This document shows, piece by piece, positions 1 to 10,202 of a DNA stretch of 64,000 nucleotides. The first letter of the stretch is position 1. Each line of letters begins with the position of its first letter. The notes beneath the pieces were generated by a model. That model had not been told where the DNA came from and did not search any database. It saw only the letters and a list, made by a program, of their open reading frames with translations. Where the stretch lies: contig NZ_JASCRY010000004.1 of assembly GCF_030010375.1 (NCBI RefSeq), positions 248,001 through 312,000 of the forward strand. Direction: 5' to 3'. Made by a program: the position numbers and the translations under genes. The DNA comes from Flavobacterium yafengii (GTDB lineage Bacteria; Bacteroidota; Bacteroidia; Flavobacteriales; Flavobacteriaceae).

Positions 1-204
1 TGTATCATCAACAACTGTAACATCAACACCAACTGCTGTTAGTTTTTCGACAAAAGCATCAAATTCTTGTTGCGCTTTGGCATTTACGGTTGCAGGCAAA
101 AGTCCGTCTACTACTTTTTGATAATAATTATTTACTGCCGTTTGTTCGTTCATTCTAAACGCAACTGGGCGAATCATCAATATGGAATTTGTTGTTTGTT
201 TCAT
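1..204 (-). CDS. ctlX: Citrulline hydrolase CtlX-like amidinotransferase (N-terminal part, cut by window edge)
   Basis: The first 68 codons of a gene that runs off the left edge. The peptide starts MKQTTNSILMIRPVAF and continues with RMNEQTAVNNYYQK, the N-terminal pattern of the CtlX branch of the amidinotransferase (pentein) superfamily. Characterised CtlX enzymes hydrolyse citrulline to ornithine, CO2 and ammonia. The ATG at 202-204 is the first possible start and is preceded on its own strand by an A-rich stretch. The catalytic His and Cys lie outside the window, so activity cannot be judged. The neighbour upstream (271-1185) is another amidinotransferase-fold enzyme on the same strand, which suggests a joint role in arginine/citrulline breakdown. 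The family call rests on a short fragment. Confidence 0.72.
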   Translation of the reverse strand, partial: MKQTTNSILMIRPVAFRMNEQTAVNNYYQKVVDGLLPATVNAKAQQEFDAFVEKLTAVGVDVTVVDDT

Positions 205-225
205 GATTTTATTTTTTTATTATTG

Positions 226-262
226 TAGAGACGCACCGAAGAGAGGCTGCAGTGCCTCTCTA
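226..262. repeat. REP-like palindrome between the two amidinotransferase genes
   Basis: Outer arms TAGAGACGCAC (226-236) and GTGCCTCTCTA (252-262) are inverted repeats with one mismatch. An alternative perfect 8-bp stem, AGAGAGGC/GCCTCTCT (240-247 and 254-261), nests inside. The GAGACGC core resembles the short palindromes scattered through flavobacterial intergenic regions and is related to those at 14497-14553. It lies in the 66-base gap after the 271-1185 gene and could act as a weak terminator or mRNA-stabilising hairpin; it lacks a clean U-tract. Confidence 0.55.
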
Positions 263-270
263 TATCAAGA

Positions 271-1185
271 TTAATCTCTTATTAAAGGTAAGGTAGAACA
301 TCGCAATAATCCTTCTTGTTTTGCAATTTCTGCGTATGGAATTTCTTCAACCACAAAACCGTTTCCACGCAACCAATTGTTAAGTCTCGTAAAATTTCTT
401 TCAGAAACGACAACATTAGTATCGATAGAAAAAACATTGGAATTCATATTATACATTTCTTCTCTGGTAATATGAAATAGATTTTCTTTTCCAAAAAGAT
501 TCACCAGAAATAAATAATCTGCTTCTTCACGGAATCCATTTTTATAGATAATCCCTTTATCGTTCCCTACCGGTTGAAAACAACAATCTAAATGCAATGC
601 GTTGTCACGAGCTTCAATTTTAGATTTTACCAAATCAAATTCTTTAACAATTTTATTTGGGAATAAGTCTTTAATGTATTGCACTCCTTGCACATTCGTT
701 CTTGCGGTAATATAATCTTTGTAGTCACTCCCTTTATAAGTTCCAATGAAAATATAATCGTTCCACAACATAACATCACCACCTTCTATGTGAACTTCCT
801 CTGGAGGGCGAACTACTTTTTTAGGATCAATTTGGTCAATTATATATTGAATGGCATCTAATTCTCGCTCTCTATCCGGCAAAATATTTGATTTAACAAA
901 AACGTCATTAATAACAAAACCAATATCTCTTGTAAATATCTGATTGTAATTTTCAATCATTTCCGGACGATAAACGGTCACATCATATTTTTTCAGTACA
1001 GTATTAAATGCTTCCATTTCATTTACCATGTCTTTCTCCTGCGGATATGTGCCTGCTAAAATATGCTCTAATGATTTTGGATCGTAGGCATCTTCAACCT
1101 TTGGCGTAGATCCATTATTGACCGCTGACCCTAGAACAACTGCTCTAAGCCTTGAAGTTTCATTCTTTATATTTAACTCTAACAT
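271..1185 (-). CDS. Arginine deiminase-like / dimethylarginine dimethylaminohydrolase family protein
   Basis: A 304-residue enzyme of the pentein fold. Catalytic signatures are intact: EGGD at 134-137, the general-base His in HLD at 198-200, and a C-terminal nucleophile Cys at 296 in LLRCSTLP. Family members cleave the guanidino group of arginine or methylated arginine, or transfer it; the exact substrate cannot be read from the sequence. Probable products would be citrulline plus ammonia or an amine, and citrulline is the substrate of the CtlX-like neighbour 66 bases downstream. The start at ATG 1183-1185 gives the expected family length. The protein is cytoplasmic, with no signal peptide. 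I am sure of the superfamily and unsure of the reaction. Confidence 0.8.
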   Translation of the reverse strand: MLELNIKNETSRLRAVVLGSAVNNGSTPKVEDAYDPKSLEHILAGTYPQEKDMVNEMEAFNTVLKKYDVTVYRPEMIENYNQIFTRDIGFVINDVFVKSNILPDRERELDAIQYIIDQIDPKKVVRPPEEVHIEGGDVMLWNDYIFIGTYKGSDYKDYITARTNVQGVQYIKDLFPNKIVKEFDLVKSKIEARDNALHLDCCFQPVGNDKGIIYKNGFREEADYLFLVNLFGKENLFHITREEMYNMNSNVFSIDTNVVVSERNFTRLNNWLRGNGFVVEEIPYAEIAKQEGLLRCSTLPLIRD

Positions 1186-1210
1186 GTATTTTAGCTTTTG
1201 GCAAATATAA

Positions 1211-1240
1211 AAAAAGCTTCACTAATTAGTGAAGCTTTTT
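1211..1240. terminator. Perfect 30-bp palindrome, terminator of gltA
   Basis: A perfect self-complementary stretch, core AAGCTTCACTA/TAGTGAAGCTT, flanked by A5 on the left and T5 on the right, so it has U-tracts in both directions. It begins 9 bases after the gltA stop codon and lies just upstream of the 1185 start. It most likely ends gltA transcription. Confidence 0.85.
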
Positions 1241-1249
1241 AAACTGATT

Positions 1250-2533
1250 TTATCTTTTATCTGTTGGTACAAAATCCCTCAAAGGGTGCCCCGTATAAAC
1301 TTGTCTTGGCCTTCCGATAGGCTCCTTATTTTCACGCATTTCTTTCCATTGTGCGATCCAACCCGGTAAACGACCTATTGCAAACATTACCGTAAACATA
1401 TCTGTAGGAATTCCTAAAGCTCTGTAAATAATTCCAGAATAGAAATCTACATTAGGATATAAATTTCTTGATTTGAAATACTCATCTTCTAAAGCTGCTT
1501 CTTCTAGTTTCTTAGCAATTGCAAGAATTGGATCTTCAACTCCTAAAGTTGCTAAAACTTCGTTAGCTGCTTTTTTGATAATTTTCGCTCTTGGATCAAA
1601 ATTCTTGTAGACTCTATGGCCAAAACCCATTAATCGGAAAGGATCATTTTTATCTTTGGCTTTAGCCATATATTTATCAGCGTCTCCACCATTTCTATGG
1701 ATTTCCTCTAACATTTCAAGAACTGCCTGATTAGCTCCTCCGTGTAATGGGCCCCAAAGTGCAGAAACTCCAGCAGAAATCGATGCAAATAATCCTGCAT
1801 GAGAAGAACCTACCATTCTCACTGTAGATGTAGAACAGTTTTGCTCATGATCTCCATGAAGAATAAACAATTTATCCAATGCATCTATAACTACAGGATT
1901 TGCAGTGTAAGGCTCTGTAGGCAATTCAAACATTAAACGCATGAAGTTTTCTACATATCCTTTAGTATTATCATAATAATTCAAAGGATAGCCCATGCTT
2001 TTTCTATACGTCCAAGTTGCTATAACTAGGAATTTACCCATAGTTTTACACACAGCCTCATACATTTCTTTCTCATTCTCAACATTCACCGATTTAGGGT
2101 TAAATGCTGTTAATGCACTTGTCAAAGCGGCTAAAACCCCCATTGGATGGGCTGTTTTAGGAAAACCATCAATGATGTTTTTCATTTCTTCATTGACCAA
2201 AGTGTATTTTCTGATATCCGTTTCAAATTGCGCTAACTGCTTAGTAGTTGGCAATTCTCCAAAAATCAAAAGGTAAGATACTTCAAGAAAATCAGCTTTT
2301 TCTGCTAAATCCTCAATCGAATATCCTCTGTAACGAAGAATTCCTAATTCCCCATCTAAAAAAGTGATATCACTTTTACAAGAACCTGAATTTTTATAGC
2401 CTGGATCTAGTGTAATTATACCGGATAAATCACGTAATTTGTTAATATCGATGGCAACTTCATTTTCACTTCCTACAATTATAGGCAGTTCAATTTTCTT
2501 CCCATCAATTTCTAATGTTGCTGTTTTTGACAT
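1250..2533 (-). CDS. gltA: Citrate synthase
   Basis: Condenses oxaloacetate and acetyl-CoA to citrate, the entry step of the TCA cycle. The 427 residues match the length of the type II (hexameric, Gram-negative) enzymes. Catalytic residues are in place: His264 in GPLHGG, His306 in GFGHRVY and Asp363 in NVDFYSG; the HGDHEQNCST substrate-binding block lies at 226-235. The ATG at 2531-2533 is followed by the usual N-terminal beta-rich domain. A possible -7 element (TAGATTTG on the minus strand, 2572-2579) lies about 40 bases upstream. It is a single-gene unit ended by the palindrome at 1211-1240. Enolase lies upstream, on the same strand but with its own terminator. Confidence 0.98.
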   Translation of the reverse strand: MSKTATLEIDGKKIELPIIVGSENEVAIDINKLRDLSGIITLDPGYKNSGSCKSDITFLDGELGILRYRGYSIEDLAEKADFLEVSYLLIFGELPTTKQLAQFETDIRKYTLVNEEMKNIIDGFPKTAHPMGVLAALTSALTAFNPKSVNVENEKEMYEAVCKTMGKFLVIATWTYRKSMGYPLNYYDNTKGYVENFMRLMFELPTEPYTANPVVIDALDKLFILHGDHEQNCSTSTVRMVGSSHAGLFASISAGVSALWGPLHGGANQAVLEMLEEIHRNGGDADKYMAKAKDKNDPFRLMGFGHRVYKNFDPRAKIIKKAANEVLATLGVEDPILAIAKKLEEAALEDEYFKSRNLYPNVDFYSGIIYRALGIPTDMFTVMFAIGRLPGWIAQWKEMRENKEPIGRPRQVYTGHPLRDFVPTDKR

Positions 2534-2634
2534 AATATATTTGAAAATAAACTTTTAAAATAATAATTTCTCAAATCTAAGGAATTAAACACTAATTAAA
2601 AAGAGAATAACACAATGAAATTGTTAAATATTAT

Positions 2635-2667
2635 ACAAAAAAGCCACTCACACAAGGTGAATGGCTT
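2635..2667 (-). terminator. Terminator of eno
   Basis: On the minus strand, AAGCCATTCAC pairs with GTGAGTGGCTT (one mismatch) around a short loop, followed by a run of six or more U. It starts about 20 bases beyond the eno stop codon. Confidence 0.85.
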
Positions 2668-2688
2668 CTGATAAAATATCGTAAGAAT

Positions 2689-4365
<1,677 letters not shown>

Positions 4366-4368
4366 GTG

Positions 4369-5706
4369 ATGGATGCTTTAAAAAACCTTAACAATTTAAT
4401 CAATTCTAGTGAAATTGTAGCTTTATTGAATAAAACGGCTTCTGCATTGGAAAATACAGAAGATTTAAACCCACTAATTGACTATATAGGAGATGCAAAA
4501 TATGTTCTTTTAGGTGAAGCCTCTCACGGCACGCATGAATATTATACCTGGAGAGCTAAAATAACACAACGGCTCATTCAGGAAAAAGGATTTTCGTTTG
4601 TAGGAGTCGAGGGAGATTGGCCTGATTCTTATCGTTTAAATCGGTATGCAAAAGGATATTTAGATTCCGGGAAAGACATCTTTAGCGTGATGAATGAGTT
4701 TAAAAGATGGCCTACTTGGATGTGGGCAAATTGGGAAACAGCAGCATTCATAGATTGGCTGAAGGTTTTCAACGAAAATTTTACGGCAGATAAAAGAATA
4801 GGATTTTACGGATTAGATGTGTACAGTTTCAGAGAATCTATGAATTCAATCATTCAATATTTAGAAAAAAACGATCCAAAAGCACTCGCTATTGCAAAAA
4901 CAGCCATGAAATGTTTTGAGCCCTACAATAAAGACGAAGGGCAATCTTATGCCAGAGCCTCTTCATACATTCCGGAATTATGCGAAAAAGAAATCTTGCA
5001 CATGCTTACGGAAATCATAAAAAATGTTCCCAATTACAATCATGATGCTGAAAATGTTTTGAGCACAGAACAAAACGCATTCATTACCAGAAATGCCGAA
5101 AAGTATTATCGCGCCATGATAAAAAGAGGTTCGGCCTCTTGGAATATTAGAGATGAACACATGGTTTCCACCATACAACGTCTTATGAAATTTCATGGAA
5201 AGGATGCAAAAATCATAGTTTGGGAACACAACACTCACATTGGTGACGCACGTGCAACAGAAATGGCCTCGGAAGGAATGGTAAATGTAGGACAACTAAT
5301 AAGAGAGCAATATTCAAGCGAAGGAGTTGTTGCGGTAGGATTTGGCTCTTACAAAGGAAGTGTAGTTGCCGGTAGAGAATGGGGAGATTCCATGCGAAAA
5401 ATAAAAGTTCCTGAAGCCGTGGAAGGAAGCTGGGAACATGCTTTTCATCTTGCAAGCAATGGAAAAAATAAATTGTTATTAATGACTAAAGTAAAGGACG
5501 AAAAATGCCTTTCTTCCTACATAGGGCATCGTGCAATAGGGGTTGTTTATAATCCAGAACATGAAAGATTCGGAAATTACGTCCCAACAATATTACCCAA
5601 AAGATATGATGCCTTTATTTTTCTAGATGAAACAAGTGCATTACACCCCATACACATCAAACCGGATGGAAACCAAATTCCCGAAACCTATCCCTTTGGG
5701 ATGTAA
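4369..5706 (+). CDS. Erythromycin esterase family protein
   Basis: A 445-residue homologue of the EreA/EreB family, whose characterised members hydrolyse the lactone of macrolides; many chromosomal homologues have other or unknown substrates. The key block GEASHGTHEYY, with the conserved Glu and His, is near residues 49-59, followed by EGDWPD and later WEHNTHIGD near residue 289. There is no signal peptide. A GTG at 4366 directly precedes the ATG at 4369; I chose the ATG. It is a single gene, divergent from eno and convergent with carA, with a shared terminator at 5721-5759. Codon use looks like the neighbours, with no mobile element nearby, so it is probably resident and not an acquired resistance gene. 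Confidence 0.85.
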   Translation: MDALKNLNNLINSSEIVALLNKTASALENTEDLNPLIDYIGDAKYVLLGEASHGTHEYYTWRAKITQRLIQEKGFSFVGVEGDWPDSYRLNRYAKGYLDSGKDIFSVMNEFKRWPTWMWANWETAAFIDWLKVFNENFTADKRIGFYGLDVYSFRESMNSIIQYLEKNDPKALAIAKTAMKCFEPYNKDEGQSYARASSYIPELCEKEILHMLTEIIKNVPNYNHDAENVLSTEQNAFITRNAEKYYRAMIKRGSASWNIRDEHMVSTIQRLMKFHGKDAKIIVWEHNTHIGDARATEMASEGMVNVGQLIREQYSSEGVVAVGFGSYKGSVVAGREWGDSMRKIKVPEAVEGSWEHAFHLASNGKNKLLLMTKVKDEKCLSSYIGHRAIGVVYNPEHERFGNYVPTILPKRYDAFIFLDETSALHPIHIKPDGNQIPETYPFGM

Positions 5707-5720
5707 GTATACTTTATAAA

Positions 5721-5759
5721 AAAAAGGGTTTGACTTTAAATTAAGCCAAACCCTTTTTT
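5721..5759. terminator. Bidirectional terminator between the esterase gene and carA
   Basis: AAAAAGGGTTTG pairs perfectly with CAAACCCTTTTT across a 15-base loop that itself contains CTT/AAG. A- and T-tracts on both sides let it serve both convergent genes. Confidence 0.9.
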
Positions 5760-5789
5760 AAATATCTAATCTTGGAGGTTACTCCAATT

Positions 5790-6890
5790 TTAACCCTTTA
5801 TGTTCTCTATAAATTGATCAAATAAATAAGAAGAATCATGTGGTCCTGGGCTTGCTTCCGGATGGTATTGAACTGAGAAACAATTTTTGTTTTTCATACG
5901 CATCCCTGCAACCGTTCCATCATTTAGATGAAGATGTGTAATTTCTAAATCAGGATGATTATCCAATTCTTCTTTGTTAACGGCAAAACCATGATTTTGA
6001 GAAGTAATTTCTCCTTTTCCGGTAATGATGTTTTTTACAGGATGATTGATTCCTCTGTGCCCATTAAACATTTTATAAGTCGAAATTCCGTTTGCCAAAC
6101 CAATTACTTGATGTCCAAGGCAGATTCCGAATAAAGGCTTGTCATTTTCAAGAATTTCTTTTGCAACTTGAATAGCTCCAGAAAGCGGCTCTGGATCACC
6201 AGGTCCATTGGATAAAAAATATCCATCCGGGTTAAAACCAGCTAAATCTTGGTAAGAAGAATCAAAAGGAAATACTTTGATATAGCAATCTCTTTTGGCA
6301 AGATTACGAAGGATATTCATTTTTATTCCCAAATCTAGAGCGGAAATCTTATAGGTTGCATTCTCGTCACCAAAGAAATAAGGTTCCTTAGTTGATACTT
6401 TAGAAGCTAATTCTAACCCATTCATGTCTGGAACTTTTGCCAATGCAATTTTTAGATCTTCAATTGAAGTTTCATCCGTACAAATTACAGCATTCATCGC
6501 TCCGTTATCACGAATGTAACTTACCAGAGCACGCGTATCTACGTCAGATATGCAGATCAGGTTTTGTTTAATAAAATAGTCTTCTAAACTCCCTGAAGCG
6601 TCTTCACGAGAATAATTGAAGCTAAAATTTTTACAAACCAATCCAGCAATTTTAATGCTATCTGATTCAATTTCTTTCTCATTCACCCCATAATTTCCAA
6701 TATGGGCATTTGTAGCTACCATTAATTGACCAAAATAAGAAGGGTCAGTAAATATTTCTTGGTAACCTGTCATTCCTGTGTTAAAACAAACTTCTCCAAA
6801 AGTAGTTCCACTGATTCCAATAGATTTACCATGGAATATGGTTCCGTCACTTAATAGAAGAATTGCTTTTTGTCGTGTTGTATATTTCAT
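5790..6890 (-). CDS. carA: Carbamoyl-phosphate synthase small (glutaminase) subunit
   Basis: Provides ammonia from glutamine to the CarB subunit for carbamoyl phosphate, the precursor of pyrimidines and arginine. The 366 residues comprise the N-terminal CarA-specific domain (about 1-175) and a class I glutamine amidotransferase domain. The nucleophile Cys257 is in GICLGHQ, and the partners His343 and Glu345 are in QYHPEA. carB is not adjacent, at least within this window, which is common in this group. It starts at ATG 6888-6890, about 75 bases downstream of a full Bacteroidota promoter. It converges with the esterase gene. Confidence 0.97.
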   Translation of the reverse strand: MKYTTRQKAILLLSDGTIFHGKSIGISGTTFGEVCFNTGMTGYQEIFTDPSYFGQLMVATNAHIGNYGVNEKEIESDSIKIAGLVCKNFSFNYSREDASGSLEDYFIKQNLICISDVDTRALVSYIRDNGAMNAVICTDETSIEDLKIALAKVPDMNGLELASKVSTKEPYFFGDENATYKISALDLGIKMNILRNLAKRDCYIKVFPFDSSYQDLAGFNPDGYFLSNGPGDPEPLSGAIQVAKEILENDKPLFGICLGHQVIGLANGISTYKMFNGHRGINHPVKNIITGKGEITSQNHGFAVNKEELDNHPDLEITHLHLNDGTVAGMRMKNKNCFSVQYHPEASPGPHDSSYLFDQFIENIKG

Positions 6891-6965
6891 TCGTTGATTT
6901 CTATTATTTTTTTAATAGTCTCATGGAACTCGCAAAGCTCGTTTCATTTGTAGTTAAATATTGTG

Positions 6966-6996
6966 CAAATTTAATTCATTAAAGCAATGGATGCAA
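6966..6996 (-). promoter_or_regulatory. Promoter of carA
   Basis: Read on the minus strand: TTG (6994-6996), a 20-base spacer, then TAAATTTG (6966-6973), matching the Bacteroidota -33/-7 consensus. Transcription would begin near 6960, giving a leader of about 70 bases before carA. Confidence 0.65.
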
Positions 6997-7033
6997 GTTT
7001 TTGAAATTTATTGTAAAATAAAAACATTCTAAT

Positions 7034-7117
7034 CTAGCCTTGATGGAAACGGCATCCTTTTGCTTTTTCTTTTAAAGCAAAAAATACGGTGAACAGCAGG
7101 ACAATACGCCATTAAAT
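7034..7117 (+). repeat. Structured intergenic repeat, copy A
   Basis: Shares the block GATGGAAACGGCATCCTTTT with the copy at 32865-32955, and a similar 3' block (GTGAACAGCAGGACAATACGCC here). Between them, TTTTGCTTT (7058-7066) pairs perfectly with AAAGCAAAA (7074-7082). It sits between the rplQ terminator and the carA promoter. No convincing protein is encoded. The family resembles short repeats seen in other Flavobacterium intergenic regions; its function is unknown. Orientation is defined by the GATGG end as 5'. Confidence 0.7.
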
Positions 7118-7143
7118 CCCAAGGTTTTTGCTCCGAAAAAATC

Positions 7144-7178
7144 AAAAAAAAAGGATAAACTATAAATAGCTTATCCTT
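7144..7178 (-). terminator. Terminator of the ribosomal supercluster after rplQ
   Basis: On the minus strand AAGGATAAGCTA pairs with TAGTTTATCCTT (one G-U pair) around a TTTA loop, and eight or more U follow. It lies about 30 bases past the rplQ stop and closes the long leftward ribosomal transcript. Confidence 0.92.
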
Positions 7179-7206
7179 GATTTTTATTGAATGATTATTT
7201 TCATAA

Positions 7207-7692
7207 TTACTCAGCAGTCTCTGTAGTTGTTTCAGTTTCGGCAGCTGGAGCTTCAGTAGCTTCATCTTTCTTAGCTTTACCACCACGACGGCTTTTTGCT
7301 TTTTTAACTTCTTTTTTACCACCATTGTAAAGTTCATTGAAATCTACTAATTCGATCATTGCCATATCAGCATTATCTCCTAAACGATTTCCAACTTTAA
7401 TGATACGAGTGTATCCACCTGGACGGTCTCCTACTTTAGCAGCTACGTCTCTGAACAAGTCAGTTACGGCATATTTGCTACGTAAGTAAGCAAAAACGAT
7501 ACGACGATTGTGAGTCGTATCAGCTTTAGATTTTGTTATAAGCGGCTCAACGAATTGTTTAAGCGCTTTTGCTTTAGCGACAGTAGTGTTAATACGTTTG
7601 TGCTCGATAAGAGAACAAGCCATATTAGCTAACATAGATTTTCTATGTGCAGTCTGTCTGCTTAAGTGATTGAATTTTTTTCCGTGTCTCAT
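7207..7692 (-). CDS. rplQ: 50S ribosomal protein L17
   Basis: Large-subunit protein near the exit tunnel. Residues 1-120 carry the L17 fold, with an N-terminal [20 protein letters not shown] close to universal. The protein has 161 residues, about 40 more than the E. coli form, because of a Lys/Arg-rich stretch and then an Ala/Glu/Thr-rich tail ([18 protein letters not shown]) that is low-complexity and probably disordered. Such tails are frequent in Bacteroidota. It is the last gene of the alpha block, 31 bases after rpoA and followed by a strong terminator. Confidence 0.98.
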   Translation of the reverse strand: MRHGKKFNHLSRQTAHRKSMLANMACSLIEHKRINTTVAKAKALKQFVEPLITKSKADTTHNRRIVFAYLRSKYAVTDLFRDVAAKVGDRPGGYTRIIKVGNRLGDNADMAMIELVDFNELYNGGKKEVKKAKSRRGGKAKKDEATEAPAAETETTTETAE

Positions 7693-7723
7693 TGCTATGT
7701 AAATTTAAACCTTGCGGCTTAGA

Positions 7724-8716
7724 TTATTCTTTATCTAGTTTGTATTTTGCCAAATCCATTCCGAAGTTTAAATTTTTAACTGCAACAAGTTCATCAAGCT
7801 CAGTTAAAGATTTTTTACCAAAATTACGGAATTTCATTAGGTCATTTTTATTGAACGATACTAAATCACCAAGTGTATCAACTTCAGCCGCTTTCAAACA
7901 ATTTAATGCTCTTACAGATAAATCCATATCAACAAGCTTAGTTTTAAGCAATTGTCTCATATGTAATGACTCTTCATCATACGATTCTGTTTGTGCAATT
8001 TCGTCAGCCTCAAGTGTAATTCTTTCGTCAGAAAACAACATGAAATGGTGAATAAGAACTTTGGCAGCTTCAGTAAGAGCGTCTTTTGGATTAATAGAAC
8101 CATCCGTTTTTATTTCAAAAACTAATTTTTCATAATCTGTTTTTTGCTCTACACGGAAGTTTTCAATTGCATACTTCACATTTTTTACCGGAGTAAAAAT
8201 TGAGTCAGTAAAAATAGTTCCAATTGCAGCATTCTGTTTTTTGTTCTCTTCAGCAGGAACATATCCTCTACCTTTTTCGATAGTTAAATCGAAATTCAGT
8301 TTGATTTTACTGTCTAAATTACAGATAACAAGTTCTGGATTCAAAACTTGGAAACCTGAAATAAATTTTTGAAAATCACCAGCAGTTAATTGATCTTTAC
8401 CTGAAACAGAAATAGTAACTGATTCATTATCTATATCTTCAATTTGACGTTTGAAACGCACTTGTTTTAGATTAAGAATAATTTCGGTAACATCTTCAAC
8501 AACTCCTGAGATAGTAGAAAATTCATGATCTACACCTTCAATGCGAACAGATGTAATTGCATAACCTTCTAATGCTGAAAGCAAAACTCTTCTAAGTGCA
8601 TTACCAACGGTCAATCCGTATCCAGGTTCTAAAGGTCTAAACTCAAATTTACCTTCAAAATCGGTTGAATCGATCATGATAACTTTATCGGGCTTCTGAA
8701 AATTAAATATTGCCAT
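7724..8716 (-). CDS. rpoA: DNA-directed RNA polymerase alpha subunit
   Basis: Scaffold subunit of RNA polymerase; the N-terminal domain dimerises and binds beta/beta', the C-terminal domain contacts DNA and activators. The protein has 330 residues. The N-terminal domain shows [24 protein letters not shown], and the C-terminal helix-hairpin-helix domain (about 250-330) has [14 protein letters not shown] and [12 protein letters not shown]. The linker is short, as in other bacteria. It lies between rpsD (21 bases upstream) and rplQ (31 bases downstream) in the usual alpha-operon order. Confidence 0.99.
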   Translation of the reverse strand: MAIFNFQKPDKVIMIDSTDFEGKFEFRPLEPGYGLTVGNALRRVLLSALEGYAITSVRIEGVDHEFSTISGVVEDVTEIILNLKQVRFKRQIEDIDNESVTISVSGKDQLTAGDFQKFISGFQVLNPELVICNLDSKIKLNFDLTIEKGRGYVPAEENKKQNAAIGTIFTDSIFTPVKNVKYAIENFRVEQKTDYEKLVFEIKTDGSINPKDALTEAAKVLIHHFMLFSDERITLEADEIAQTESYDEESLHMRQLLKTKLVDMDLSVRALNCLKAAEVDTLGDLVSFNKNDLMKFRNFGKKSLTELDELVAVKNLNFGMDLAKYKLDKE

Positions 8717-8737
8717 AAATTTCGACTAAGTCAATTA

Positions 8738-9343
8738 TTATTTGTTGTACAACTCTACGATTAATTGTTCTTTAATGTTTTCTGGGATTTGAAGTCTCGC
8801 AGGTACAGAAACGAAAGTACCTTCTTTGATATCATTATTCCAAGTAATCCATTCATAAACATGACTTGAATTAGATAAAGAACGTTCGATAGCTTCTAAT
8901 GATTTAGATTTTTCACGAACAGCAACTTTATCACCAGGTTTAAGGTGGTAAGAAGCAATATTTACTACATCACCGTTAACGGTAACGTGTCTGTGAGAAA
9001 CTAATTGTCTAGCACCTCTTCTAGAAGGAGCAATACCCATTCTAAAAACTACGTTATCTAATCTTGCTTCACACAATTGTAAAAGAACTTCACCAGTAAC
9101 ACCTTTAGTAGCTGATGCTTTTTTGAATAAACCTCTGAATTGTTTTTCTAAAATTCCGTAAGAATATTTAGCTTTTTGCTTTTCCATTAACTGGATTGCA
9201 TATTCAGATTTTTTACCTCTTTTTTTAGCCATCCCGTGTTGTCCAGGTGGGTAATTTCTTTTTTCGAAAGATTTGTCATCTCCGAAGATTGCTTCGCCAA
9301 ATTTACGAGCAATTCTAGTTTTTGGACCAGTATATCTTGCCAT
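8738..9343 (-). CDS. rpsD: 30S ribosomal protein S4
   Basis: Primary 16S rRNA binder that nucleates 30S assembly, and in E. coli the translational repressor of the alpha operon. It has 201 residues. The N-terminal [17 protein letters not shown] is typical and lacks the zinc-binding Cys cluster (the C-minus form). The S4 RNA-binding domain lies near 93-155 ([19 protein letters not shown]). The gap of 90 bases to rpsK is longer than most in this cluster and could hold a regulatory structure; I see no strong hairpin there. Confidence 0.99.
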   Translation of the reverse strand: MARYTGPKTRIARKFGEAIFGDDKSFEKRNYPPGQHGMAKKRGKKSEYAIQLMEKQKAKYSYGILEKQFRGLFKKASATKGVTGEVLLQLCEARLDNVVFRMGIAPSRRGARQLVSHRHVTVNGDVVNIASYHLKPGDKVAVREKSKSLEAIERSLSNSSHVYEWITWNNDIKEGTFVSVPARLQIPENIKEQLIVELYNK

Positions 9344-9433
9344 TTCTAAAAATTAAATTAAGGTAGAGATTATGAATTCAGGTCATATCCTTCGATAATC
9401 GTATATTCTACCTAGTTATACTTAAATATATAA

Positions 9434-9817
9434 TTAAACTCTACGTCTTTTAGGAGGACGACATCCATTGTGAGGCATTGGAGTAACATCGATAATCTCA
9501 GTCACTTCAATTCCACCGTTATGCAAAGAACGGATAGCAGACTCACGTCCGTTTCCTGGTCCTTTTACATAAACCTTTACTTTTTTAAGTCCAGCTTCAA
9601 GAGCTACTTTACTACAATCTTCTGCTGCCATTTGGGCTGCGTATGGAGTGTTCTTTTTAGAACCTCTAAAACCCATTTTTCCAGCTGAAGACCAAGAAAT
9701 AACTTCACCTTTTTTGTTAGTCAAAGAAATGATGATATTGTTAAAAGTAGCAGAAATATGAGCTTCTCCCGTTGATTCAACGATAACTTTACGTTTTTTT
9801 GCAGTTGCTTTAGCCAT
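9434..9817 (-). CDS. rpsK: 30S ribosomal protein S11
   Basis: Platform protein of the small subunit that contacts 16S rRNA near the E-site mRNA path. It has 127 residues. Clear signatures are [15 protein letters not shown] at the N-terminal side and [17 protein letters not shown] at the C-terminus. It lies 8 bases downstream of rpsM, so it is co-transcribed and probably translationally coupled. Confidence 0.99.
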   Translation of the reverse strand: MAKATAKKRKVIVESTGEAHISATFNNIIISLTNKKGEVISWSSAGKMGFRGSKKNTPYAAQMAAEDCSKVALEAGLKKVKVYVKGPGNGRESAIRSLHNGGIEVTEIIDVTPMPHNGCRPPKRRRV

Positions 9818-9825
9818 ATTACTTA

Positions 9826-10200
9826 TTATTTAGTTGCTTTTTTCTTGTTGGCAACAGTTTTTCTCTTACCTTTTCTTGTTCTAGAGTTGTTTTTAGTTCT
9901 TTGTCCTCTTAAAGGAAGACCAGTTCTATGACGGATACCCCTATAACATCCAATATCCATTAAACGTTTGATGTTTAAAGAAACTTCAGAACGTAATTCT
10001 CCTTCAATTTTAAAAGCTGATACCGCCTCACGAATTGCTCCGATCTCGTCATCATTCCAATCTTGAACTTTTTTATCTTGGCTAACTTGAGCTTTCTCTA
10101 AAATCTCAACAGCTCTACTTTTTCCTAATCCGAAGATATAGGTAAGTGCTATAACACCTCTCTTATTTTTTGGGATATCTACCCCTGCTATTCTTGCCAT
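9826..10200 (-). CDS. rpsM: 30S ribosomal protein S13
   Basis: Small-subunit head protein forming bridges to the 50S subunit and contacting P-site tRNA. It has 124 residues. Signatures are [20 protein letters not shown] and the C-terminal [20 protein letters not shown]. The Lys-rich tail is slightly longer than in E. coli. It follows rpmJ by 2 bases. Confidence 0.99.
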   Translation of the reverse strand: MARIAGVDIPKNKRGVIALTYIFGLGKSRAVEILEKAQVSQDKKVQDWNDDEIGAIREAVSAFKIEGELRSEVSLNIKRLMDIGCYRGIRHRTGLPLRGQRTKNNSRTRKGKRKTVANKKKATK

Positions 10201-10202
10201 AA

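Noticed and set aside
4366-4368. GTG as start of the esterase gene
   Set aside because: An ATG follows directly at 4369 and adds nothing in length; either is possible but ATG is preferred.
6891-7206. Possible tRNA or small RNA gene in the carA-rplQ gap
   Set aside because: No cloverleaf or CCA end is visible; the gap is accounted for by a promoter, repeat copy A and a terminator.
7029-7337. Open frame of 102 codons on the minus strand across the rplQ 3' end
   Set aside because: It overlaps rplQ in another frame and runs through the terminator and repeat copy A. Its product is low-complexity Lys/Leu.
9470-9688. Plus-strand open frames within the ribosomal cluster (for example 72 codons here)
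   Set aside because: All are antisense shadows of essential ribosomal genes with no independent support.
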